Assembly (NCBI RefSeq): GCF_900172355.1
Contig: NZ_FWFZ01000011.1
Coordinates: 1 to 64,000, forward strand
Length of the DNA: 64,000 nucleotides
Direction of reading: 5' to 3'
Source: Roseisalinus antarcticus
GTDB lineage: Bacteria > Pseudomonadota > Alphaproteobacteria > Rhodobacterales > Rhodobacteraceae
The notes under the pieces: generated by a model
What the model saw: the letters and a program-made list of their open reading frames with translations, nothing else
Database searches by the model: none
Told to the model about the DNA's origin: nothing
Program-made: the position numbers and the translations under genes
Shown: positions 50,956 through 60,698 of the stretch, one piece after another
Layout of the letters: each line of letters opens with the position of its first letter
Position numbering within the stretch: position 1 is the first letter of the stretch

Positions 50956-52314
50956 ATGCCCACCGAAATCCTGATGCCCGCGCTGTCTCCGACGATGGAG
51001 GAAGGGACGCTGGCCAAGTGGCTCGTGAAGGAAGGCGACACGGTCTCGTCCGGCGACCTTCTGGCCGAGATCGAGACCGACAAGGCCACGATGGAATTCG
51101 AGGCCGTGGACGAAGGCACGATCGGCAAGATCCTGGTGCCCGAGGGGACCGAAGGGGTGAAGGTCAACGCCGCCATCGCCGTCCTGCTGGAAGAGGGCGA
51201 AAGCGCCGACGATATCGGCAGCACCGACAGCGCCCCCCGACCGGCCGACCAGGGCAGCGGCGGCGCCCCCGCCCCCGACAGCAAGGGCAGCGAGGCGCCC
51301 GCGGCAGGCTATGGCGACCGGGGACCGACCGACACGGCCGCCGCGGCCCCGCCGGCCCCCTCCGGTGCCGACGGCGGGCGGATCTTCGCCTCGCCGCTCG
51401 CGCGGCGGATTGCCAAGGACAAGGGGCTCGACCTCAGCCAGATCAAGGGCTCCGGGCCCAAGGGGCGGATCGTCAAGGCCGATGTCGAGAACGCCCAGCC
51501 GGGCGCCGCGAAACCCGCCACCGCCGCAGCCGAGGCTCCTAGGGCCGCGGCACCGGCCGGCGAGAAGCCCGCGATGCCGGCGGGCCTGTCCACCGACGCC
51601 GTCATCAAGATGTACGAGGGCCGCGACTTCGAAGAGGTGAAGCTCGACGGGATGCGCCGTACCATCGCCGCCCGCCTGACCGAGGCCAAGCAGACGATCC
51701 CGCATTTCTACCTGCGCCGCTCGATCCGGCTCGACGCACTGATGAAGTTCCGCAGCCAGTTGAACAAGCAGCTGGAGGCCAAGGGCGTGAAGCTGTCGGT
51801 CAACGACTTCATCATCAAGGCCTGTGCGCTGGCCCTGCAGGAGGTGCCCGACGCCAACGCCGTCTGGGCCGGCGACCGGATGCTGAAGCTCAAGCCGTCG
51901 GACGTGGCCGTGGCCGTGGCTATCGACGGCGGGCTGTTCACGCCCGTGCTGAAAGATGCGCATATGAAATCGCTCTCGGCGCTGTCGGCCGAGATGAAGG
52001 ACCTGGCCACCCGCGCCCGGGACCGCAAGCTTGCGCCGCATGAATACCAGGGCGGCAGCTTTGCGATCTCGAACCTCGGGATGTTCGGGATCGAGAATTT
52101 CGACGCGGTGATCAACCCGCCGCACGGGTCGATCCTGGCGGTCGGCGCGGGCGTCAAGACGCCGGTCGTGGGCGAGGACGGAGAGCTGACCGTCGCGACG
52201 GTGATGTCGACGACCCTGTCGGTCGATCACCGGGTCATCGACGGCGCGCTCGGGGCGCAGTTCCTGGACGCGATCAAGCGCAACATGGAAAGCCCGATGA
52301 TGATGCTGGCCTGA
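50956..52314 (+). CDS. pdhC: Dihydrolipoamide acetyltransferase, E2 of pyruvate dehydrogenase
   Basis: A 452-residue E2 core protein. Residues 1-80 are the lipoyl domain (K43), then a Gly/Ala/Pro linker, the E1/E3-binding domain ([20 protein letters not shown], about residues 135-170) and the catalytic domain with VDHRVIDGA near the C-terminus. It transfers acetyl groups to CoA. No E3 (lpd) gene follows: the operon ends at a perfect hairpin before a convergent gene, so E3 must be coded elsewhere. Confidence 0.97.
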   Translation: MPTEILMPALSPTMEEGTLAKWLVKEGDTVSSGDLLAEIETDKATMEFEAVDEGTIGKILVPEGTEGVKVNAAIAVLLEEGESADDIGSTDSAPRPADQGSGGAPAPDSKGSEAPAAGYGDRGPTDTAAAAPPAPSGADGGRIFASPLARRIAKDKGLDLSQIKGSGPKGRIVKADVENAQPGAAKPATAAAEAPRAAAPAGEKPAMPAGLSTDAVIKMYEGRDFEEVKLDGMRRTIAARLTEAKQTIPHFYLRRSIRLDALMKFRSQLNKQLEAKGVKLSVNDFIIKACALALQEVPDANAVWAGDRMLKLKPSDVAVAVAIDGGLFTPVLKDAHMKSLSALSAEMKDLATRARDRKLAPHEYQGGSFAISNLGMFGIENFDAVINPPHGSILAVGAGVKTPVVGEDGELTVATVMSTTLSVDHRVIDGALGAQFLDAIKRNMESPMMMLA

Positions 52315-52349
52315 CGGCCGGCCCCGCCCGCGGCAAAGCCAAGCGCGAA

Positions 52350-52387
52350 CACCCGGCGCGGCCCTCCAGAAAGGGCCGCGCCGGGTG
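52350..52387. terminator. Perfect 16-bp hairpin between pdhC and a YeiH-type gene
   Basis: CACCCGGCGCGGCCCT, loop CCAGAA, then its exact complement AGGGCCGCGCCGGGTG. No T run follows on either strand. It sits between two convergent stop codons and probably stops or stabilises both transcripts. Confidence 0.7.
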
Positions 52388-52391
52388 CCCC

Positions 52392-53399
52392 TCAGCCCAT
52401 GATCAGAAGGCCAACGGCGATCAGCGTCGCGAGAAACAGCGTCTCGGACACAAGCATCGCCATGGCGGCGGGGCCGACCTCGACCACTTCCTTGAGCGAC
52501 GTCTTCATCCCGACCGCCCCGATCGCCATCAACAGCAGCACGCGCGAGGTGTCCCCGGCCAGATCCGACACCGCAACCGGCACGATGCCCGTGGAGTTGA
52601 GCGCCGCAAGCACCACGAAGGCCACGACGAAGCCCGGCAGAAGCGGCGGCCGCCCCTGCCCTTCGACCGCCTGCCCGCGCACCACCGCCGCGATCACCAG
52701 CACCACGGGCGCCAGCATCGCGACCCGGATCAGCTTGACCAGGGTGGCGGTCTCGCCCGCGTCCTCCGAGATCGAGAAGCCCGCGCCGACGACCTGGGCC
52801 ACATCGTGGATCGTCGCCCCGATGTAGATGCCCGAAGTGTGGTCGTCGAAATGCAGCGTGGCCGCGATGACCGGGTAGAGGATCATCGCCACGGTCGACA
52901 GCAGCGTGACCCCGACGACGGTGAAAGCCAGGCGCTGCTGGCTGCGCTCGTCCTGCGGCAGGATCGCCGCGATGGCCATGGCCGCCGAGGCGCCGCAGAT
53001 CGCCACCGCCCCCGCCGAGAGCGTGGCGAAGCGGTAGCCGAAGCCGAATATCCGCGCGACGAGGAAGCCAAAGCCGATGGTGGCGATCACCGCCCCCACC
53101 ACCAGCGAGAGCGTGGCCGGCCCCAGCGCCAGCACCATGTCGGTGGTGATCCGCAGCCCCAGCAGCGCGACCCCCAGCCGCAACAACCCCTTCGCGGCGA
53201 AGGCGATGCCCGGCCCGGGGCGGGCCTCCTCCGCCAGGAAATTCAGCGCGATCCCGAAGAGCAGCGCCAGAAGCATCGCCGGCGCCCCGTAATGCTCCGA
53301 CACGAACTGCGCGGCGAGCCCGATGAGGGCCGCGACGGCGATCCCCGGCCAAAGCTGCTCGGCCCGGGTTCTCAGATTTGCCAAATCCGGTGTGGCCAT
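52392..53399 (-). CDS. YeiH-family putative sulfate exporter
   Basis: A 335-residue polytopic membrane protein of the YeiH/UPF0324 family with about ten helices. Family marks are LLRLGVALLGLRIT, GAVAICGASAAMAIAAI, GIYIGATIHDVAQVVGAG and IGAVGMKTSLKEV. Some members export sulfate or taurine-derived sulfite. ATG 53399 follows GGAGG. cysE lies next upstream on the same strand, so a sulfur role fits the context, but transport has not been shown for this protein. Confidence 0.87.
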   Translation of the reverse strand: MATPDLANLRTRAEQLWPGIAVAALIGLAAQFVSEHYGAPAMLLALLFGIALNFLAEEARPGPGIAFAAKGLLRLGVALLGLRITTDMVLALGPATLSLVVGAVIATIGFGFLVARIFGFGYRFATLSAGAVAICGASAAMAIAAILPQDERSQQRLAFTVVGVTLLSTVAMILYPVIAATLHFDDHTSGIYIGATIHDVAQVVGAGFSISEDAGETATLVKLIRVAMLAPVVLVIAAVVRGQAVEGQGRPPLLPGFVVAFVVLAALNSTGIVPVAVSDLAGDTSRVLLLMAIGAVGMKTSLKEVVEVGPAAMAMLVSETLFLATLIAVGLLIMG

Positions 53400-53600
53400 G
53401 CGTCCTCCAATCGTCGATGGACGCAAATGGCCCCGGTCTTGGCCGGGATGCAAGGGGGCGGGGCCTGATCGGGCGTCCTGTCGAGCACGGCGGCCAGCGC
53501 AGCCGGGCCGACCGCAAGAGCCGGACGGTGGGCGATGCGCCAAACCCCGTCGGGCCCGCGTATCCGGTCGGCGCCCTTGCGGCCGGCCTGACCGGGGACG

Positions 53601-54416
53601 TCAGGCCCCAGTGGCGGTTTTCAGGATCTGGTCCATCGAGATCGACGGCTGGGCGCAGCCCGCCTCACCCACGATCCGGGCCGGAACGCCGGCCACGGTC
53701 TTGCAGGCGGGCACTTCGGACAGAACGACAGAGCCCGCGGCGATGCGGCTGCAATTGCCCACATGGATGTTGCCGAGGACCTTCGCGCCCGCGCCGATCA
53801 GCACGCCGTTGCCGATCTTTGGATGGCGGTCGTCGTCTTCCTTGCCGGTCCCGCCCAGCGTGACCGAGTGCAGCATCGAGACATTGTCGCCGACCACCGC
53901 CGTCTCGCCGATGACTATGGAATGGGCATGGTCGATCATGATGCCCCGGCCGATCACCGCATTGGGGTGGATGTCGACGCCAAAGATCTCGGACACCCGC
54001 ATCTGGATGAAATAGGCCAGATCGACGCGGCCCTCCTGCCAGAGCCAATGGCCCAGCCGATAGGCCTGAACCGCCTGAAATCCCTTGAAATACAACAGCG
54101 GCTGCATGAAGCGATGGCAGGCCGGATCACGTTCGTAGACCGCAACGAGGTCGGCGCGGGCGGCGGCGGCCAGATCGGGCTGGGCGTCGAAGGCCTCGTC
54201 CGCGATCTCGCGCAGGATCTGCTCGGACATCTCGGCACTCGAGAGCTTCATCGCCAGACGATAGGCCAGCGCGGATTCGAAATCGGCGTGGTGCAGGATC
54301 GTCGCATGGATCAGGCCGCCCATCAGCGGCTCTGCCGCGACGGCCTTTTCCGCCTCTTCGGTGATGCGCTGCCAGACCGGGTCGAGCCGGGCGATATCGA
54401 GCTTGGGTTTTGCCAT
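53601..54416 (-). CDS. cysE: Serine O-acetyltransferase
   Basis: A 271-residue enzyme that makes O-acetylserine for cysteine synthesis. The N-terminal helical domain (HHADFESALAYRLAMKL) is followed by LLYFKGFQAVQAYRLGHWLW and the hexapeptide beta helix (FGVDIHPNAVIGRGIMIDH, VSMLHSVTLGGTGK, HPKIGNGVLIGAGAKVLG). The extended C-terminus ending ISMDQILKTATG can mediate feedback or contact with CysK. AAGGAG sits eight bases before the ATG. cysE borders the GTA cluster in many Rhodobacterales, as it does here. Confidence 0.96.
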   Translation of the reverse strand: MAKPKLDIARLDPVWQRITEEAEKAVAAEPLMGGLIHATILHHADFESALAYRLAMKLSSAEMSEQILREIADEAFDAQPDLAAAARADLVAVYERDPACHRFMQPLLYFKGFQAVQAYRLGHWLWQEGRVDLAYFIQMRVSEIFGVDIHPNAVIGRGIMIDHAHSIVIGETAVVGDNVSMLHSVTLGGTGKEDDDRHPKIGNGVLIGAGAKVLGNIHVGNCSRIAAGSVVLSEVPACKTVAGVPARIVGEAGCAQPSISMDQILKTATGA

Positions 54417-54514
54417 CACGAATGCTCCTTCGGCCTCTGGTTACTTCACATAGGCGTCCGGAGGGAAGAAAAAAGCTGAGGCTGCAATATTCGGGACTCG
54501 CCCCGGGGCCCGGC

Positions 54515-54799
54515 TCAGGGCACGTTCATCACCCGGCAGACCTCCAGAAACACCGCCAGCGCCGAGCGATATCGCCCGTCGCAGGTGTCGGGAAGATCCG
54601 CGCGGGCGAACCCCATGGCCGAGGCCAGGATGGTGCCGGTGCCGAATTCGTGATGGATCCGGCCGGACTGGCGCCGGAAGGCGTCGGCGATGCGGGCGCG
54701 GGCGACCAGCCGCCAGGCGGTGCTGCGCCGCTGGTCGGCCGGAACCGCCAGCAGCACGCGCACCGCCATGTCGAGATCGCTCGGCATCATCGGACGCAC
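54515..54799 (-). CDS. Small conserved protein at the end of the GTA cluster
   Basis: A 94-residue protein starting GTG 54799 (or ATG 54790), three bases after the g15 stop. It is mostly helical (SDLDMAVRVLLAVPADQRRS, TAWRLVARARIADAFRR) with a central FGTGTILASAM and two Cys near the C-terminus. I know no function. Its coupling to g15 suggests co-expression with the particle genes. Confidence 0.7.
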   Translation of the reverse strand: MRPMMPSDLDMAVRVLLAVPADQRRSTAWRLVARARIADAFRRQSGRIHHEFGTGTILASAMGFARADLPDTCDGRYRSALAVFLEVCRVMNVP

Positions 54800-54802
54800 G
54801 GC

Positions 54803-57800
54803 TCAGACCTCGACCTGCCAGCTTCGCCCGGGACCCGGCCCGAACCGGTCCGAGATCTGCGCGATCTCGGCGGTGAAGCTCGTTCCCGTCCCGTCCGCGG
54901 CCCGCTGGGCTGCGGTATAGGTCAGCTCCGGGGCGCTGGTGATGATTTCGCGCCGCAGGGTGCCGCCCTCGCGGATCCGGACGCGGTAACGCTCCTGCGC
55001 CTCGCCCAGCGGCACCTCGAACCCCTCCCAGCCGTCACCGTCGATCCGGGTCCGGCGGATCCAGCCCATCGCCACATCGCCGGCGGTCGTCCGGGCCGAG
55101 AAATGGCACACCGGGTAGGGCCGCAGCCCGTTGCCGGCAAACGCATGCGTTGCTGCCCGAAAGCTGGGGTGATCCGGGGTGCGATCGGACGGGCCGAAGC
55201 GGAAGTGGCGCAGGGTGCCGCGGGTGTTCGCCGTCAGCGGGACTTGCGGCACGCGGCCGTTGATCACCACGAACCGCGACCCCGCGGGCCAGCTTGGCGG
55301 CATGACACCGTCGCTGCCCGCCTGTCCGCGCAGGCGCAGGCGCAGAGCGTATTGGCCGGGACCCACAAGCTCTGCCTCGGCGAACTGGAAGACCTCCCAG
55401 CCGTCCGGACTGCCGTCGCCGATGGCGGCAAGGTTCGCGCCGGCCAGCAGCGCCTCTTCGGTGACCGAGGCCAGCGCCCCCTGCACCATGCTCACCCGCA
55501 GCGCCGGGCCCCGGTCCCAGCGTCCGGCGGGGGCCGCCTCCAGCACGGTCTCGGTGATCCCGACCGAGGCCGGGGTGTCGCGGACCATGGCCAGCGCGTA
55601 ATTGCTGTCGGTCGCCGACTGGTAAAGCGCGACCGGCCCCGGCCAGGGGTCGGAGACCGGCGCGAAGCGGGGCGCGTGGGGCAGCTCGTCCCCGCTGAGC
55701 AGCGGCAGGTCGAGGAACAACGCCTCCACCGGCACCGGCGCCCGCGCCGGGATCACCGTGAGCGGGTCGCTGCCGGTATCGCGCGGCGCGTAGGCAGACC
55801 TGTCGATGCGGGTGGCCTCCACCTGGCGCTGAAGCCCGGTTTCCACCCGGTCGATCCGGTAGATGCCAAGCCCCTCGCCATCGTCGAGCTGCACCACGTC
55901 GCCGGCGCCGATCTCGGGCCTCGAGGGCGGCAGGGCGAAGCTGGCGCTGTCGCGCGAGACACGGGCCTCCGCCAGCCAGCGTTCGACGATATCCTGCGCC
56001 TCGCCACGATAGAGCGACAGCGGCATCTCGTTGCGGGTGGCGCCCCGGCTGCCGTCATGGGGATGGACCACCTCGACCGAGCCGGCCTCGTAGCGCCCGC
56101 CGGCGGCGACAAAGCCCAGCCGGACGCGGCCCGCGATCTCGGCCTCGGCGGCGCGGGTGCGGCGGGCGTCCTCGTCCTGGTCGTCGGACAGGGCCAGCCC
56201 GTCGGGCGGGACCACACCGTCGAGCCGCGCCGTGCGGGTGCGGAAGATCACCTGCCCGTCCCGCTCGATCGCGTCGAAGCCGTAGGCCAGCATCAGGGGC
56301 TGGAGCGCGGAGCGGATCGTCGTCACGCTGTCAAGCGTATAGCCGCGCACGAGGCCGTAGAGCTCGGATGTGTCGACCGCGCGCAGGCCGGCCTCGGCGC
56401 AAAGCTCCTCGACCACATCATCGAGCGGCCGCGACGCGGTGCGCCCGGTGATCCAGTGGCCCTTGGTCCAGTTGTCGCCGTCCGACCAGATGTCGGCCCG
56501 CGCCGGAAAGGCCGGGAACGGCCGCGCGTCCCAGGACCAGACATGGGCCTTGTCCATGTCCAGCATCCGCTTGCCTGTGAGGACGGACACCGGGTTGTGC
56601 GCGGGATCCGACCAATGGGCGATGAAGGCCCGCAGGTATTGCATCTGCATGTATTCGTCGCGCCAGCCCCGCGAGTAATAGGGCAGGAAGCTTTCCGACG
56701 ACTTGGGGTCGAGGAACTTGTTGGGCTGGTTGGTGCCCTTGTCGATCGCGGCACAGCCGAACTCGGTGAACCAGATCGGCTTCAGGCCCGGCTCCCAGGC
56801 GGTCGGGGCGGCGGCGCGCTGGCCGTTCACCCGGTTGTGGTGGTAGTTCGACCACCAGCCGCGGATATCCTTGTAGCGCCAGAGGAATTCCTCGCCGTAG
56901 AAATCCTCGATCGGGGTGCGAATCTGGGCGTCGCGATCCTCGTCGGAGGCATAATACCAGTCATAGCCCTCGCCGCCCTCGACCTGGCTGCGCAGGTAGT
57001 CGAGGTTGTAGATCGAGCCCCAGTGGGCATCGGCATGGTCGTCGCCATCGCGCCAGTCCGACAGCGGCATGTAGTTGTCGATGCCGATGAAATCGATGTC
57101 GTCATCGGCCCAGAGCGGGTCGAGGTGGAAATGCTTGTCGGCCGTCCCCACCGGCTGGTGGCCGTGATATTCGGACCAGTCGGCGGCATAGCCGATCCTG
57201 GTCGCGGCCCCGAGGATCTGGCGCACGTCGCGGGCCAGCTGCACCAACGCGGCAACGGCCGGATAGCTGCCGCCTGCCCCGCGGATCTGCGTCAGCCCGC
57301 GCATCTCGGAGCCGATGCAGAAGGCATCGACCCCGCCCGCCGCCGCGCAAAGATGCGCGTAATGCAGGATGAACCGGCGGTAGGACCATTCGTTCGGCCC
57401 GGAATAGTCGACGCCCGTCGCCGTCTGGCTGAAATCCCCGGGCTGCGCGGTGCCGAAGAAGGCGGCGACCTCGGCCTCGGCGGCCGCGGTGCCATCGGGG
57501 CTGCCCGCGACACCGGGGGCGAGCGCGGTGGTGATCCGTCCGCGCCACGGCAGGTTCGCCTGGCCGGTCTGGCCGGTCCAGGGGTCGGTCAGGGTGTTGC
57601 CCGAGAGCTGGTCCATGAGGATGAACGGGTAGAACACCACGTCCTGGCCGCGCGCGCCCATGTCCGCGATGATCTGGATCACCGACTGGTCCGTCGGGGT
57701 GCCGCCATAGACCGGGCTGCCGTTGAGGTAGGGCACCCGCAGCGCGCTGTCGCGGTCGAGCCCGGTGACCTGCCAGGGCATGTCGCCGTCGGCGTCCTTG

Positions 57801-58723
57801 TGCTCCACCTTGGGGCGCAGGGTGCAGTCGCCCGCCCGCAGATCGTCGCCGAACCAGGACACGATCAGCGAGACCGAGCCGCAATTGGGAAGCTCCGCCT
57901 CCAGCGCGTCCAGGCCCGAGACCGCGTCCGCCACCCCGCTGTCGGTGTTGACGTTGGCCAGCTTGGTGCGGCCGTAGCCCGCCGTGGTGCTGACCGGCGT
58001 CGTCGCCAGCGCGTATTCGCCCGATCCCGGCATCAGCGCCACGCCGCGGATGGCGCGGGCCATGTCGGGCGGGGTCACGCCGTCGGCGCCCAGGTCGCCG
58101 GGCTCGGCCGGGCGCGAGACCTCGAACGAGAACGACGGCACGCGGTTGCCGAACTGGCCCAGCGGCAGGTCCTCGAACACCACGTAGGCGATGCCGCGAT
58201 AGGCCGGCGCGTTGCCCGCGCCCTCGACCGCCTCGATCTTGGGGTCGGGCAGCTGCGCCTCGCCGCCTTTGTAGACGCGCATGTTCAGCTGGTGCACGGG
58301 CACTTCCTGGCCGTCGGCCCAGACCCGGCCGATGCGGGTGATCTGGCCTTCGCAGACCGCCACGGCCAGGCTCACGGAATAGCTGTATTCGGTCACCTCG
58401 TGCTGGCTCGGGCGGCCCTTGCCGCCGCCGGAGGTTTCCGAGGATTCCAGAAATTGCGAGGCCCAGATGACCTGCCCTCCGACCCGCGCCTGGCCATAGG
58501 CCCGGCCCACGGGCGCGCCTTCCGAGGCGCCGGTCAGGCGCAGCCGGTCGACCCGGCCGGTCTCGACCGGGTCGCTGCCCTGTCCCAGCAGCCGCTCGTC
58601 GATGACCCGGCCCAGGGTCGCGCCCGCGGCCCGCCCGATCACCGCCGAGGACAGCCCCAGAACGGAGCCCCCGACAGCGCCACCCATGGCCATTCCGGCC
58701 GCTCCGAGAACGATCGTCGCCAT
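54803..58723 (-). CDS. GTA g15, tail-fibre/host-interaction megatron protein
   Basis: A 1306-residue protein at the tip of the GTA tail, matching the length of R. capsulatus g15. The N-terminus (MATIVLGAAGMAMGGAVGG) is a Gly-rich helix; residues about 430-730 form the GTA TIM-barrel-like domain with IGYAADWSEYHGHQP, DFIGIDNYMPLSDWR and PIWFTEFGCAAIDKG, like glycoside hydrolases; further beta domains follow (PVGRAYGQARVGGQVIWAS lies early). It contacts the host surface. ATG 58723 follows GGGAG. It starts two bases before the end of g14. Confidence 0.95.
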   Translation of the reverse strand: MATIVLGAAGMAMGGAVGGSVLGLSSAVIGRAAGATLGRVIDERLLGQGSDPVETGRVDRLRLTGASEGAPVGRAYGQARVGGQVIWASQFLESSETSGGGKGRPSQHEVTEYSYSVSLAVAVCEGQITRIGRVWADGQEVPVHQLNMRVYKGGEAQLPDPKIEAVEGAGNAPAYRGIAYVVFEDLPLGQFGNRVPSFSFEVSRPAEPGDLGADGVTPPDMARAIRGVALMPGSGEYALATTPVSTTAGYGRTKLANVNTDSGVADAVSGLDALEAELPNCGSVSLIVSWFGDDLRAGDCTLRPKVEHKDADGDMPWQVTGLDRDSALRVPYLNGSPVYGGTPTDQSVIQIIADMGARGQDVVFYPFILMDQLSGNTLTDPWTGQTGQANLPWRGRITTALAPGVAGSPDGTAAAEAEVAAFFGTAQPGDFSQTATGVDYSGPNEWSYRRFILHYAHLCAAAGGVDAFCIGSEMRGLTQIRGAGGSYPAVAALVQLARDVRQILGAATRIGYAADWSEYHGHQPVGTADKHFHLDPLWADDDIDFIGIDNYMPLSDWRDGDDHADAHWGSIYNLDYLRSQVEGGEGYDWYYASDEDRDAQIRTPIEDFYGEEFLWRYKDIRGWWSNYHHNRVNGQRAAAPTAWEPGLKPIWFTEFGCAAIDKGTNQPNKFLDPKSSESFLPYYSRGWRDEYMQMQYLRAFIAHWSDPAHNPVSVLTGKRMLDMDKAHVWSWDARPFPAFPARADIWSDGDNWTKGHWITGRTASRPLDDVVEELCAEAGLRAVDTSELYGLVRGYTLDSVTTIRSALQPLMLAYGFDAIERDGQVIFRTRTARLDGVVPPDGLALSDDQDEDARRTRAAEAEIAGRVRLGFVAAGGRYEAGSVEVVHPHDGSRGATRNEMPLSLYRGEAQDIVERWLAEARVSRDSASFALPPSRPEIGAGDVVQLDDGEGLGIYRIDRVETGLQRQVEATRIDRSAYAPRDTGSDPLTVIPARAPVPVEALFLDLPLLSGDELPHAPRFAPVSDPWPGPVALYQSATDSNYALAMVRDTPASVGITETVLEAAPAGRWDRGPALRVSMVQGALASVTEEALLAGANLAAIGDGSPDGWEVFQFAEAELVGPGQYALRLRLRGQAGSDGVMPPSWPAGSRFVVINGRVPQVPLTANTRGTLRHFRFGPSDRTPDHPSFRAATHAFAGNGLRPYPVCHFSARTTAGDVAMGWIRRTRIDGDGWEGFEVPLGEAQERYRVRIREGGTLRREIITSAPELTYTAAQRAADGTGTSFTAEIAQISDRFGPGPGRSWQVEV

Positions 58724-58724
58724 G

Positions 58725-59174
58725 TCACAGGCTCCCTTCGATGGTCGGGGTCCGGAAGGCGAACCGCGCCACGATGCGGCGCTGCCAGGGACCCGAAAGT
58801 GTGGTTTCGACGACGCCGTGGCCGTCATAGGCATGGATGAAGCGCGGCTGCGCCCCGGTCTCGGACGCGAGCCCGAGGTGCTTGGCGACGCCGCCGTCGC
58901 GCATCCGGAAGAGCAGGACATCGCCCGGCTCGGGCGCGCCAGATGGCCGGGCGTCCAGGTGGCGCAGGGCCGCCTTCCAGAGGGCCTCGTCGCCCTGGGG
59001 CTCGGACCAGTCCGGGGTATAGGCAGGCACCCGCTCGGGCTCGCGCCCGTGCAGCTCGCGCCAGATGCCCCGGATCAGGCCCAGGCAATCGCACCCCGCC
59101 CCCCGGCACGAGGCCTGGTGGCGGTAGGGCGTGCCCAGCCAGCTGCGGGCGATGGCGACCGGATCGGAGGTCAC
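58725..59174 (-). CDS. GTA g14, NlpC/P60-type peptidase
   Basis: A 149-residue cell-wall peptidase of the tail. WLGTPYRHQASCRGAGCDCLG (in part) contains the catalytic Cys (C30), and PGDVLLFRMRDGGVAKHLGL contains a His of the active site. It starts with GTG at 59174 that overlaps the g13 stop (GTGA). The enzyme opens peptidoglycan so that DNA can enter the recipient. Confidence 0.92.
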   Translation of the reverse strand: MTSDPVAIARSWLGTPYRHQASCRGAGCDCLGLIRGIWRELHGREPERVPAYTPDWSEPQGDEALWKAALRHLDARPSGAPEPGDVLLFRMRDGGVAKHLGLASETGAQPRFIHAYDGHGVVETTLSGPWQRRIVARFAFRTPTIEGSL

Positions 59175-60052
59175 GGCCGCTTGCCGCCGGTGTTGCTGTC
59201 GCTGCTGCGGGGCACGGATGTCAGCCAGTCCTCGCCCGGGATATGGGGAAAGCCGCGGAAATTGATCAGGTTGGCGAACTTCGCCTTGCAGGTGGCGGCG
59301 CGCTTGTCGCAACCGGCCTCGATGCGGATCGTGTCGCCCACCTCGACCGGCGCGCGCAGCGCCTCCCACAGATAGACCGCGCGCTCGCCCTCGGGGCGCA
59401 TCTGGTCCTCGCGGATCACCCCGGTGAGGCCCTCGGCCGCGCCGGAGGTCACGATGAGCCGGCCGCGCTCGAACCAGCGCGGCGCGGCGCCCGACGGGTC
59501 GACGAAGCGGAACCGGCGATTGTCGGTCACCACCGTCACCGCCACCTCTGCGCTGAAGCCCGGCTGGTCGAGATCGACCTTGCACGACCTGTCGCCCAGC
59601 ACCGCGTCGCAGACCGGCTGATAGCTGCGGCCCACGGCGAGGTTCAGCGCCTCGGTCAGGCCCCGCAGCTCGGCATGGAACGCCCCGCCGCCGCGGGTGA
59701 TGTCGCCCAGCTGCCCGCGAAACCGCAAGCTGCGCTGGGTCACGTCGCGCCAGTTCACCAGCCAGGCCCGGACCTCGGCGCCGTCATAGCGTCCGGCCTC
59801 GATATCGGCCTCGGTCACGGCGCTGTCGGACAGGATCCCCAGCGCCTCGGAATTGTCCACCGACAGGCCGGTCGATTGCACCAGAGCCCGGGCGGTCATG
59901 CCCGTGTCGGCGCGAAAGGTGGTCCCGTCGAAGGCCAGATCCCGGTCGTGGTCGGTAAAGCCCAGCCGCGTGCCATCGCGCCGGGTGATCCGCCAGCAGC
60001 GACAGACGTTGGTCAGGCCGGTCCTGAGGTGTGCGTTCAGAGCTTCGGTCAT
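59171..60052 (-). CDS. GTA g13, tail hub protein (DUF2163)
   Basis: A 293-residue hub protein that seals the tail and holds the fibre. It has the family start HLRTGLTNVCRCWRITRRDG, LGFTDHDRDLAFDG, YQPVCDAVLGDRSCKVDL and the C-terminal GCDKRAATCKAKFANLINF then FRGFPHIPGED. The conserved cysteines (CDAVLGDRSC and GCDKRAATC) fit the iron-sulfur-bound hub seen in the R. capsulatus particle. It overlaps g12 and g14 by four bases each. Confidence 0.94.
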   Translation of the reverse strand: MTEALNAHLRTGLTNVCRCWRITRRDGTRLGFTDHDRDLAFDGTTFRADTGMTARALVQSTGLSVDNSEALGILSDSAVTEADIEAGRYDGAEVRAWLVNWRDVTQRSLRFRGQLGDITRGGGAFHAELRGLTEALNLAVGRSYQPVCDAVLGDRSCKVDLDQPGFSAEVAVTVVTDNRRFRFVDPSGAAPRWFERGRLIVTSGAAEGLTGVIREDQMRPEGERAVYLWEALRAPVEVGDTIRIEAGCDKRAATCKAKFANLINFRGFPHIPGEDWLTSVPRSSDSNTGGKRP

Positions 60053-60681
60053 ACCCGCACCTCGATCACCGGCACGTTGGGCGCATCGCCCGCCCGGAAC
60101 GAGGCCACCGAGGTCTCGACCCGGTCGGTGTCGAACCGCACGGGCACGTCGAACTCGAACCCCGCCGTCACCTCGGTGCCGACATCGGGCGGATGGGTGA
60201 AGCTCAGCAGCCCGGTGGTGGTGTCGAGCGTGTAATCCGTGCCCTCGAACACCGGCACGCCGCTGACGGCGACCTTGACGAAGCCCGCCACCGGCTTGCT
60301 GATCGGCCGGTCATAGACCGCCCCGCCGGAACCGTAGCGCTTGACCAGCTGGAAGACCTTGCGCACCTCGTCGCCGATCCCCAGAAGCTGATCGGTGTCG
60401 GCATATTCCGCCGAGGGCTTGCAGGACTTGTAATCCCCCCAATCCTTCCAGCGGAACCCGTGGAGCTGGCCCCGGCGCGCCTCGAAGAAGGCCACCAGGT
60501 CCTCTAGATCATCGAGCGAACGCAGGCCGATCCCGGCGTCGTAGCGCCGGCGCGAATGGGCCCAGGGAGAGTTCCGTTCTTCGGCCCCGTTGGCCAGGGT
60601 CACGATCTCGGTGCGCCGTTCGGGCCCGCCGAGAGAGCCGAATGACAGCGCGGCCGGAAAGCGGGTTTCGTGAAAGGACAT
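60049..60681 (-). CDS. GTA g12, distal tail protein (DUF2460)
   Basis: A 210-residue baseplate protein. Typical segments are FPAALSFGSLGGPERRTEIV, NSPWAHSRRRYDAGIGLRSL, FFEARRGQLHGFRWKDWGDY and the C-terminal GFEFDVPVRFDTDRVETS. GGAGG-like GAGGCTATCCC precedes the ATG. It overlaps g13 by four bases. Confidence 0.95.
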   Translation of the reverse strand: MSFHETRFPAALSFGSLGGPERRTEIVTLANGAEERNSPWAHSRRRYDAGIGLRSLDDLEDLVAFFEARRGQLHGFRWKDWGDYKSCKPSAEYADTDQLLGIGDEVRKVFQLVKRYGSGGAVYDRPISKPVAGFVKVAVSGVPVFEGTDYTLDTTTGLLSFTHPPDVGTEVTAGFEFDVPVRFDTDRVETSVASFRAGDAPNVPVIEVRV

Positions 60682-60698
60682 GGGATAGCCTCCGGGGA

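Noticed and set aside
54410-58840. A 1476-residue open frame on the plus strand opposite GTA g15
   Set aside because: Antisense shadow of g15; no domain is recognisable and the real gene on the other strand has clear family motifs.
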